Assembly (NCBI GenBank): GCA_002371295.1
Contig: DFGZ01000006.1
Location: 17,725-24,445, forward strand
Length of the DNA: 6,721 nt
Direction: 5' to 3'
DNA from: Oribacterium sp. UBA3737
GTDB taxonomy: Bacteria; Bacillota_A; Clostridia; Lachnospirales; Lachnospiraceae
Part shown: positions 1-5,454 of the stretch, in pieces
Position numbering within the stretch: the stretch's first letter is position 1
Layout of the letters: the number at the start of each line of letters is the position of its first letter
Position numbers and translations under genes: made by a program
Notes under the pieces: generated by a model
The model's input: only the letters and a program-made list of their open reading frames with translations
The model's database searches: none
What the model was told of the DNA's origin: nothing

Positions 1-119
1 CCGATAAAGCCGTATATATCACCGCTTTCGACGGTGAGGGTTACGTTGTCTGCGGCTTTTTTGCCTTCGCCGTAGACCTTGGTGTAGTTCTTTATCTCGA
101 GGATTTTTTTCTTTTCCAT
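1..119 (-). CDS. ABC transporter ATP-binding protein, N-terminal fragment (runs off the left edge)
   Basis: Only the first 39 residues are present. They begin MEKKKILEIKNYTKVYG and end ESGDIYGFIG, which is the usual lead-in of an ABC ATPase: the first beta strands, then the turn just before Walker A. The Walker A itself lies beyond the window. The ATG at 119 follows an AAAGGAG ribosome binding site with suitable spacing. The gene is last in view of the minus-strand operon, 33 bases after the DUF5808 membrane protein, so it is probably cotranscribed. It would be the second ATPase of the operon, and a partner permease probably lies further left (inference). The substrate cannot be told from this fragment. 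The family call is fairly firm, because the GxxYGFIG context before Walker A is characteristic of ABC-2 type exporters. Confidence 0.85.
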   Translation of the reverse strand, partial: MEKKKILEIKNYTKVYGEGKKAADNVTLTVESGDIYGFI

Positions 120-152
120 GATCTCTCCTTTATTTGTCCCATGTCACCTTTT

Positions 153-1556
153 TTATTTTACAAGTGTTTCGTATATCGTCTTGGTTTCTTTGGCGGTGGC
201 GGCGCCAAGATAGTAAGTTACGCCCTTGGATACAAGCTTTATGTAGTTGCCGTTTTCAGGGTTCAAAAAGACTTTGCAGCCGTTTTCACCGTTCACCGAG
301 AAAGATCCTTTCAGTAGATTCGGCATACCGAATCCGGCCACTTTTGCAAATGTCAACGAATCAATATTTTCATCGTATGTTATGCTTTCGATAGAATCTA
401 TCTCTATCTCGTAGTCATTGCTTAAATGATGACATATGAGCGTGTTGTCTTCTATGCTCATCTTGATGGGCGTAGCTTCCGCCATTCCGACGTATACCAT
501 TGAACCGAAACAGAATATGAGTATCAGCACGATCACTGCAGCGACTATCTTTCCTACAGGATGAGCCATGTTTATGGTACTGCCCAGTCCCATTCTTTTC
601 TTGATATTAAACCTTTTATTCTTGGGGTTGTAATAAAGCAGACCGCCTATCCAGTAGTCATCTTCGTCTTCCGTTACCGTCATCTCATTTATGTAGCGGC
701 TTTCTATCTTACGGTCCCTTCTTACAAATGCCAGCATCCCCAGGATCAGCATTACAAGATATCCTAAAACGATCGCCATCATGACGATCTCGGAATAAAA
801 CAAAATGTTAAATACCAGGACTCCCGCCAAGAATATCGCATGTATCCAGAGGAATTTTACCGTAAAATCAGTCAGGTTCTTTTTCTTTGCCCTGTTGTAA
901 TTGGCGTTTATATCTGAATCCGTCGATATTACTTCGTTTTTGAGGCCATCCATGATATATGCCGCAGATGTGATGATGAACTCCACGATCAGGAATAGCG
1001 CAGTCAGACCCGTGCTTAAAAATGTGCCTTCAAAGACGGTATTTGCTTGGATCACCTTTAAGTCTATGAGCAATGCGCAGATCAGTACCAGAAATCCTAA
1101 TACGTTTGGCGGTAACACACTTGAAAACTTTAATGTTCGTATGGCACCGACATTTTTTATATCGATGAGTGTTTCTTTCTTTTCTGTTCCAAGCCCGAGG
1201 CTTTTTTTCAGGCTTTTCATCTCCTTGTTTCCAATCACGAAAGGAAGTGCGATGCCTATGAGTGAAGCGTATGTGAGGAGCATCCAGCAGGTGGTCTGAA
1301 GGATAACGCTTCTGATCAGTATCAGGACGCCTGCCAGCACAAAGCTTGCGATAAGCACCTTAACCGCCTGGCTGCGTCTTTTTTGGACAATGCCGGTTAC
1401 GGTATCCCCTGTTTCACCTTCCGTGTATTCTTTTCTGGAAGTAACACCGAATATCAGCTTACTCTTTTTCCAGTTCTTCGGATACAGGATGAAGAACATG
1501 ATGAGAAGTACCGGCAGCAAACATACACACATTACTATACTGAAAATTAATCCCAT
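153..1556 (-). CDS. Polytopic membrane protein with DUF5808 motif and C-terminal PH-like domain
   Basis: This 467-aa integral membrane protein has hydrophobic segments near residues 3-25, 66-85, 90-108, 151-170, 180-200, 234-254, 257-277 and 336-357. The stretch 298-336 (DDYWIGGLLYYNPKNKR, then RMGLGSTINMAHPVGK) has the YYNP and GxGxTxN pattern of the DUF5808 family. Residues 361-467 form a soluble, beta-rich tail resembling bacterial PH-like domains. An FGV motif at 36-38 recalls DUF1648/DUF5808 proteins. The start is supported by GGAGG inside the end of the preceding GntR gene. Only 3 bases separate the two genes, which implies translational coupling. In Firmicutes, proteins of this kind often sit beside YtrA-type GntR regulators (established association). 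The molecular role is unknown. It may sense or modulate the adjoining ABC exporter (inference). Confidence 0.8.
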   Translation of the reverse strand: MGLIFSIVMCVCLLPVLLIMFFILYPKNWKKSKLIFGVTSRKEYTEGETGDTVTGIVQKRRSQAVKVLIASFVLAGVLILIRSVILQTTCWMLLTYASLIGIALPFVIGNKEMKSLKKSLGLGTEKKETLIDIKNVGAIRTLKFSSVLPPNVLGFLVLICALLIDLKVIQANTVFEGTFLSTGLTALFLIVEFIITSAAYIMDGLKNEVISTDSDINANYNRAKKKNLTDFTVKFLWIHAIFLAGVLVFNILFYSEIVMMAIVLGYLVMLILGMLAFVRRDRKIESRYINEMTVTEDEDDYWIGGLLYYNPKNKRFNIKKRMGLGSTINMAHPVGKIVAAVIVLILIFCFGSMVYVGMAEATPIKMSIEDNTLICHHLSNDYEIEIDSIESITYDENIDSLTFAKVAGFGMPNLLKGSFSVNGENGCKVFLNPENGNYIKLVSKGVTYYLGAATAKETKTIYETLVK

Positions 1557-1559
1557 AGC

Positions 1560-1934
1560 TTAGTCTCTGCCTCCTTCCCAGTATTTTTCTACCAGACTGA
1601 GAAGCTCCTGCTTTTCCACACCTGAGATGCGTGCTTCGGAGACTATTCTTTTGAGCTCGCTTTTGTTGGCGTCGGATATGGAAGCTTCTTTATTTATCTC
1701 GGTCCTTATACGGGCACCGTTTTTGCGGTCAGTCATGATGTAGCCTTCTGTTTTAAGGAGCTGATAGGCTTTGCTTACGGTCATGGTGTTTATCCCCATC
1801 TCCAGTGCTAAGTTGCGCACGGTGGGGAGCTGCTCGCCTGATTTAAGTTCACCGCTTGAGATGCCCATTACTATCTGGTTTCTCAGCTGTTGGTATATCG
1901 GCACGTCCGATAATTCATCGATTCTTATGATCAT
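1560..1934 (-). CDS. GntR family transcriptional regulator, YtrA subfamily
   Basis: This 124-aa cytoplasmic DNA-binding protein has an N-terminal winged helix at about residues 11-77. It carries the family hallmarks PIYQQLRNQI, SGEQLPTVRNLALEMGI and NTMTVSKAYQLLKTEGYI. The short C-terminal tail (about 85-120) is helical and charged. That is the small dimerisation region of the YtrA subfamily, not the large FadR or UTRA effector domains; total length also fits YtrA (120-130 aa). The start at 1934 has GAGG about 7 bases upstream, just after the permease stop. YtrA-type proteins usually repress their own ABC transporter operons and respond to envelope stress or cell-wall antibiotics (established for the family; the signal here is unknown). 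Its likely target is the inverted repeat over the operon promoter at 4004-4036. Confidence 0.92.
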   Translation of the reverse strand: MIIRIDELSDVPIYQQLRNQIVMGISSGELKSGEQLPTVRNLALEMGINTMTVSKAYQLLKTEGYIMTDRKNGARIRTEINKEASISDANKSELKRIVSEARISGVEKQELLSLVEKYWEGGRD

Positions 1935-1948
1935 GCTGTGTCCTCGTT

Positions 1949-2710
1949 TTACAATTTCCTCCTGTCAAATATCACTACCCCAAGTATATCACATATTATG
2001 ATAAGAAGAAATGCTATTATTATCGCTGTGGTAAAATCTGCCGGCACGGCAGTTCCGTTAGAAAGGCTTAAGCCTTCCATGAGTTTGGAGGGGAGGAATT
2101 TCTGTAATTTGGGGATATAGCCCAAAAGTATGGATGAGAAAAATACCGCACCTGTACCTAAAAGCACCTGACCGCTGTTATCGCAGACCGTGCCGAACAG
2201 CATAAGCGCGGACATCAAGAACATGCCGAACAGCCAGTACATCACGATCCCCAAAGGAAGGTAAGATACTTCATCCTCACCCCAGAAATACATGGTGTAG
2301 CCGAGGGTGATGCCGGTATATACAAGATAGAGCAGGGTCCAGGTGCCGTATACGGTAAGGAGTTTTGAGAAAAAGATCTTTTTTCTCGAAAGGCCCTTGG
2401 TCACTACCTGTATCAGTGTACCCTTCTGGTATTCGCCTGTGAGTACGGAACTTGTGAGCAGTACCAGCACGATCAGTACCATGGGTGCGTTTTTATAGAA
2501 CTGCGTCCAGCTGGTCATGGCTGTGACACTCACTTCGCCGATATTCAGGCCTGAATCGGCTATCTGGTCCTGCAGCAGCTCATACAGCCAGGGGGTGAGC
2601 TTGGCTATGGCGGGGTTTAAGATGCCGAAAAATATAAATATGATCCCTAAGATAAGGAGCCTGCCCGTGCGGGTAAGTTCCATACATTCTTTTTTAATAA
2701 ATGCTGTCAT
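1949..2710 (-). CDS. ABC-2 type transporter permease (YxlG/YtrC-like)
   Basis: This 253-aa membrane protein has about six hydrophobic segments, near residues 17-38, 76-92, 117-141, 151-174, 182-199 and 226-248. After the second segment comes TGEYQKGTLIQVVTKGLSRK at 91-110. This is the ABC-2 permease motif (E, then GT, then a short helix ending in R) that contacts the ATPase. The positive N-terminus (MTAFIKKECMELTRTGR) and the C-terminal DRRKL are consistent with cytoplasmic ends. The start has AGGA about 9 bases upstream and lies 12 bases after the ATPase stop, so the two are probably made together as a transporter. The likely role is export of a peptide, lipid-linked compound or antibiotic, but no substrate can be read from the sequence. 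Confidence 0.88.
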   Translation of the reverse strand: MTAFIKKECMELTRTGRLLILGIIFIFFGILNPAIAKLTPWLYELLQDQIADSGLNIGEVSVTAMTSWTQFYKNAPMVLIVLVLLTSSVLTGEYQKGTLIQVVTKGLSRKKIFFSKLLTVYGTWTLLYLVYTGITLGYTMYFWGEDEVSYLPLGIVMYWLFGMFLMSALMLFGTVCDNSGQVLLGTGAVFFSSILLGYIPKLQKFLPSKLMEGLSLSNGTAVPADFTTAIIIAFLLIIICDILGVVIFDRRKL

Positions 2711-2722
2711 ATGTTTTCCTTG

Positions 2723-3727
2723 TCACATTATTGCTTCAATAAATATATCTTCTAAGGTGGCTTCCTGTTTTTCGATACGGATAAACGGGATATTGTTGTC
2801 CGCTAAGTAGCGGAGTATATCGGGCAGCAGGGCTTCATTTTTAAGGATGATGCTGCCGGAGGGTGTTAACTCTGCAATGCAGTAAGAAGAGTGTTCCTGC
2901 GGAGAGTGCTCAGCTTTTTCTTGGGGAACGTGGTGGTCAGCGGCATGAGATTTTGCACCGGATGCGGGGGTGAGGTCGTTGATATAGCTGTAGATCAGCG
3001 CCGCATCGTCCTTTTTCTCCGGTACTATCTCCAAGGTATTCCCTCTGCGCCTGCTCTTTACTTCTTCGATGCTGCCCTGCATGATGACCTTGCCTTCGTT
3101 AAGCAATGCCATCTCGTCGCAGATATGCTCGACGTCCGAGAGGATGTGAGTGGAGAAGATGATGGTGGTCTCTTCCTTGGCTGCGACCAAGATATCGAGG
3201 ATCTCCTTGCGGCCTACCGGGTCCAGGGCCGAGGTGGGCTCGTCACAGATGAGTAACTTCGGTTTATTGAGCAGAGCCTGGGCGATACCGAGCCTTTGCT
3301 TCATGCCGCGGGAGAAGCCCTTTATGCGGTGCTTTTCGGTGCCTAAGCCTACTTTTTCGAGAAGCTCTGCGCTTCTTTCTTTGATGGTTTTTTTGTCCAT
3401 ACCGGTTATCTCGCCGCAGAAATTAAGGTACTCTTTGGCGGTCATGTAGGGGTAATACTCTGGGACATCCGGCAGATATCCGATGAATCGGTTTGTCGCG
3501 GTATTTCCGCAGGTGACCTTTTCGCCGTTTACGAGGATATCGCCTTTGTCGGCTTTTAAAAGCCCTAAGATGAGCTTCATGGTGGTGGTCTTTCCTGCAC
3601 CGTTTCTGCCTACAAAGCCGAAGACTTTGTTTTGCGGGATTTTTAAGTCCAGGCCCCGGAGCACCTTTTTGTCTCCGAAGCTCTTTTCTAAGCCGGTTAT
3701 GCTTAAGATGTAGTTGTTTTCTTTCAT
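2723..3727 (-). CDS. ABC transporter ATP-binding protein with His-rich C-terminal insert (YxlF-like)
   Basis: This 334-aa ATPase of the ABC-2 exporter type has all core motifs. Walker A is GRNGAGKTT (40-48). The Q-loop region is IGYLPDVPEYYPYMT (82-96), in the usual YLP form of this subfamily. The signature is FSRGMKQR (138-145), Walker B LLICDE (158-163), the D-loop SALDP (166-170) and the switch His is in STHIL (192-196). The C-terminal part after 225 is an accessory region ending in ATLEDIFIEAIM, typical of these ATPases. It contains an unusual low-complexity stretch at about 256-281 with five His, and a Cys at 283. The start overlaps the previous stop as TAATG, with AGAGGA upstream, so it is translationally coupled to the PLDc_N gene. 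It energises the following permease. Confidence 0.93.
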   Translation of the reverse strand: MKENNYILSITGLEKSFGDKKVLRGLDLKIPQNKVFGFVGRNGAGKTTTMKLILGLLKADKGDILVNGEKVTCGNTATNRFIGYLPDVPEYYPYMTAKEYLNFCGEITGMDKKTIKERSAELLEKVGLGTEKHRIKGFSRGMKQRLGIAQALLNKPKLLICDEPTSALDPVGRKEILDILVAAKEETTIIFSTHILSDVEHICDEMALLNEGKVIMQGSIEEVKSRRRGNTLEIVPEKKDDAALIYSYINDLTPASGAKSHAADHHVPQEKAEHSPQEHSSYCIAELTPSGSIILKNEALLPDILRYLADNNIPFIRIEKQEATLEDIFIEAIM

Positions 3728-3930
3728 TACGAATCCTCTTTACCAAGCAGGAAGTACAGGATCGGACCTATAAACTCCATGCCGATTATGGCTACGATAA
3801 CCCAGATGGTACGGTTGCCGCGTTTGTAGGTATTGTGGGTAAATATGTGTCGAAGTGTCACCGCCAGCAGTATGAACTGTACTATGATAAGCGGGATGAG
3901 AAATGGTAATAGTTCATTGATATCGGGCAT
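3727..3930 (-). CDS. Small PLDc_N-domain membrane protein (YxlE-like)
   Basis: This 67-aa protein has two transmembrane helices, about residues 7-27 and 42-63, joined by a polar loop rich in His, Lys and Arg. The second half, GNRTIWVIVAI then GPILYFLLGK, is the PLDc_N signature seen at the N-terminus of phospholipase D/cardiolipin synthases. Here it stands alone without the catalytic HKD domains. I chose the start at 3930 because GGAGG lies 8 bases upstream; a longer in-frame reading to 4056 would cross the leader hairpin and operator. It is the first gene of the operon and overlaps the ATPase by one base. In B. subtilis the PLDc_N protein YxlE precedes ABC genes yxlF-yxlG and acts as a negative regulator of SigY. 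No sigma factor is visible here, so an accessory role in the transporter is more likely (inference). Confidence 0.85.
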   Translation of the reverse strand: MPDINELLPFLIPLIIVQFILLAVTLRHIFTHNTYKRGNRTIWVIVAIIGMEFIGPILYFLLGKEDS

Positions 3931-3959
3931 TTTATGGTCCTCCCTCGGAATGATCAGTT

Positions 3960-4000
3960 TACAATCCTGTCTGTTTTTCACCGGTGAAAAACAGATTGTA
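3960..4000. repeat. Perfect 26-bp palindrome inside a longer inverted repeat in the operon leader
   Basis: Bases 3970-3995 are a perfect palindrome centred on ACCGGT, with arms of the form TCTGTTTTTCACC. It is framed by a second complementary pair, TACAATC (3960-3966) and GATTGTA (3994-4000), so the minus-strand RNA could form one long stem with a small bulge. It lies between the predicted start site (about 4021) and the first ribosome binding site (3939-3943), in the transcribed leader. No U-tract follows, so it is not a normal terminator. It could be an operator for a dimeric regulator, or an mRNA stabilising or translation-controlling hairpin. Confidence 0.75.
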
Positions 4001-4003
4001 TCT

Positions 4004-4036
4004 TTTGTATTAGTTATTGTAATACAAATAATACAA
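4004..4036 (-). promoter_or_regulatory. Putative GntR (YtrA-type) operator overlapping the -10 and start site
   Basis: TTTGTATTA (4004-4012) and TAATACAAA (4020-4028) form a perfect 9-bp inverted repeat with a 7-base spacer. A third copy, TAATACAA, follows directly at 4029-4036. On the minus strand this reads as two direct TTGTATTA half-sites followed by an inverted one. The repeat touches the last base of the -10 box and spans the expected start point near 4021, so a bound dimer would block transcription. Autorepression by the GntR protein of this operon is the simplest reading (inference). Confidence 0.7.
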
Positions 4037-4056
4037 CCTGATCTCTGTTTTGTCAA
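4028..4056 (-). promoter_or_regulatory. Sigma-A type promoter of the ABC operon
   Basis: On the minus strand, TTGACA (4056-4051) is followed by a 17-base spacer and TATTAT (4033-4028). This is a perfect -35 and a near-consensus -10 at ideal spacing. The start would fall near 4021, giving a leader of about 90 bases before the 67-aa gene. It is the only strong promoter found ahead of the six-gene minus-strand block. Confidence 0.85.
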
Positions 4057-4093
4057 GATAGTTTTGAAAAGATTTTTAACAAATTAGAGGGGG

Positions 4094-4118
4094 TTATTTT
4101 GCCACAGGCGCAAAATAA
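4094..4118. repeat. Inverted repeat (9-bp arms, 7-base spacer) next to the terminator
   Basis: TTATTTTGC (4094-4102) and GCAAAATAA (4110-4118) are perfectly complementary around a 7-base spacer. It lies between the terminator of the beta-propeller gene and the promoter of the ABC operon. It may be a second, backup hairpin for the minus-strand transcript; a protein site cannot be ruled out. Confidence 0.55.
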
Positions 4119-4164
4119 AAAGCCCTCTCTTTGTTTTTTGGGATTTTCCAAGAGAGGACTTTTT
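4117..4164 (-). terminator. Rho-independent terminator of the beta-propeller gene, symmetric in both strands
   Basis: CCTCTCTT (4124-4131) pairs with AAGAGAGG (4150-4157). After one mismatch the stem continues as AAAAAG with CTTTTT. On the minus strand, the stem ends GGGCTTTTTATTTT, a good U-tract, about 24 bases after the stop of the propeller gene. On the plus strand it ends GGACTTTTT, so it could also stop antisense reads. The loop is rather long (about 18 bases). Confidence 0.8.
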
Positions 4165-4187
4165 AAGTAGTTTAGCTCATTTCAGAG

Positions 4188-5240
4188 TCATTTATCCCAC
4201 GAAATATCGGTGGAATAGCATTTGTGTGCGCCTGTCAGCTTACCGAAGATATACTTGTTGGAGGCGGATTCGCACATGGTGTAGATCTTGCCGTCCATGC
4301 AGATGATCTCCTCGGACATAGGAGGATACTTATAGTCCGTTACAAGGGATGCCGAATCAAGCTCGATGAGAGGAAGAGTAAGGCCTGCCACCTCAAAATT
4401 CTTTTTGCTTACGGGCTTGTCATATACATATATATGGGAAAAAGCTACTCCGTAAGAGGTTGAAAGATAGATTTTTCCGTTGCAGGTATCCATACCCTGG
4501 ACGAGGTCGGTCACCGAGTATACTTCAAAGGGTTCGGGTTCGATGCCGAACAGTGCATCGGGACTGTTTGAAAAGCGGTAGGCAAAAATGAGGGCCTGGT
4601 TGTAATCTCCTGCGGAGGTAGTCATTTTATGGCTTTCTTTGGTCTTATAATTTTCCGCCCTGTAAAACTCTCCGGCATAGATCACGTTTTCATCGGAGGA
4701 GGTAAAGGCTACGCTCATGTCATCGGGCATGGGGAAAGTACCTATGCTTTTTATGGTGCTGCCATCGCCCGCATTTACGGCATCGGCATAATCAAATACA
4801 TAGAGGCACGAGTCACTGCTGCCGGCTACATATATGTAGTCCCCGTGCACCGTCATCCCGCCGGCATGTCCGTGGAATTCACTTCCGTCGGGGTTCTGCA
4901 TGAGGAGCTTCTTTACATATTTATTGGTTGACTTTTCTACCATATATATAGGAGAAGAGCTTTTATCGTTCATGTAGCCGGTCATGAAAAAGCAGTCGCT
5001 CTTTTGATCATAGGAAAATCCCTGTGCTATAAAGCCGCTGTTGATATCGGGGATGGTGAACTCTTTTTCGGAGTGGCTGTAGTATTCTGATACCGGTATC
5101 CTGAAATACAGGCGGGCACCTAACAGTATCACCAGCACTGCCGCCAGGATTATGGCAAGAACCTTTAATATCTTTTTACTTAAACTTTTTTTCTTTTTGG
5201 GAGCGTTAAGCTCACCGGTTTCGGTTTTATCGGTTTTCAT
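4188..5240 (-). CDS. Membrane-anchored extracytoplasmic beta-propeller-like protein
   Basis: The 350-aa protein opens with a Lys-rich cytoplasmic tail (APKKKKSLSKK), then a single hydrophobic helix at about 24-46. There is no lipobox Cys and no clear signal peptidase site, so it is probably a signal anchor with the rest outside. The exported part has repeated short units of the type glycine-hydrophobic, then DGKIY or GDYIYVAG. Examples are AQGFSYDQKSDCFFMTGYM (72-90), HAGGMTVHGDYIYVAGS (125-141), QGMDTCNGKIYLSTSYG (248-264) and MDGKIYTMCESASNKYIFG (315-333). Such units are typical of beta-propeller blades. I chose the ATG at 5240 because AAGAGA lies at a workable distance. An upstream in-frame ATG at 5258 has no ribosome binding site, and an in-frame reading back to 5378 would cross the promoter. 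No catalytic motif or ligand is recognised; binding or sensing at the cell surface is a guess. Confidence 0.78.
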   Translation of the reverse strand: MKTDKTETGELNAPKKKKSLSKKILKVLAIILAAVLVILLGARLYFRIPVSEYYSHSEKEFTIPDINSGFIAQGFSYDQKSDCFFMTGYMNDKSSSPIYMVEKSTNKYVKKLLMQNPDGSEFHGHAGGMTVHGDYIYVAGSSDSCLYVFDYADAVNAGDGSTIKSIGTFPMPDDMSVAFTSSDENVIYAGEFYRAENYKTKESHKMTTSAGDYNQALIFAYRFSNSPDALFGIEPEPFEVYSVTDLVQGMDTCNGKIYLSTSYGVAFSHIYVYDKPVSKKNFEVAGLTLPLIELDSASLVTDYKYPPMSEEIICMDGKIYTMCESASNKYIFGKLTGAHKCYSTDISWDK

Positions 5241-5311
5241 TATCATATCTCTTTTCATAAGTATTCGTATTGTGCGTATTTGTAAGAAAAACGTACAATA
5301 ACATTTCTCAC

Positions 5312-5341
5312 ATTGTATCAAATTTTTATTCAAAAAATCAA
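5312..5341 (-). promoter_or_regulatory. Promoter of the beta-propeller gene
   Basis: On the minus strand, TTGATT (5341-5336) and TACAAT (5317-5312) are separated by 18 bases. Both hexamers are close to consensus and the region is very AT-rich. The start would fall near 5305, giving a leader of about 65 bases. It is divergent from, and close to, the promoter of the AraC-GGDEF gene. Confidence 0.65.
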
Positions 5342-5359
5342 GATTTATTCTAAAAAAAC

Positions 5360-5368
5360 TGTTATACT
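5360..5368 (+). promoter_or_regulatory. Extended -10 promoter of the AraC-GGDEF gene
   Basis: TGTTATACT is an extended -10 element (TGN followed by TATACT). No convincing -35 is found 17-18 bases upstream, which fits an extended -10 or activator-dependent promoter. The start would be near 5375, directly before the two palindromes at 5376-5397. The leader would be about 80 bases. Confidence 0.55.
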
Positions 5369-5375
5369 GTAAATG

Positions 5376-5397
5376 CAATCGATTGTTTCCCGGGAAA
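5376..5397. repeat. Two abutting perfect palindromes at the AraC-GGDEF start site
   Basis: CAATCGATTG (5376-5385) and TTTCCCGGGAAA (5386-5397) are each perfectly self-complementary and touch with no gap. They lie at the predicted first transcribed bases of the AraC-GGDEF gene and about 35 bases upstream of the -35 of the divergent gene. That placement suits an operator that could affect both promoters, but the binding protein is unknown. Confidence 0.5.
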
Positions 5398-5454
5398 TAC
5401 CGAAGGAACGCTTAATACGTTTCGAGGTGACATTGACAAGAAAAGGAGGACCAT

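Noticed and set aside
561..1299. Plus-strand open frames opposite the DUF5808 gene
   Set aside because: They lie wholly antisense to a well-supported gene, lack ribosome binding sites and resemble no family.
3423..3746. A 107-residue minus-strand open frame overlapping the ABC ATPase start
   Set aside because: It is Arg/Lys-rich, out-of-frame sequence across conserved ATPase motifs including Walker A, with no family resemblance.
3931..4056. N-terminal extension of the PLDc_N protein to an ATG at 4056
   Set aside because: The extension would run through the -10, operator and leader palindrome, has no ribosome binding site, and is not part of the PLDc_N family; the ATG at 3930 has GGAGG at 8 bases.
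5241..5378. N-terminal extension of the beta-propeller protein to 5378
   Set aside because: The added residues are unlike any export signal and the DNA contains a good promoter (5312-5341); starts at 5258 and 5246 lack or crowd a ribosome binding site.
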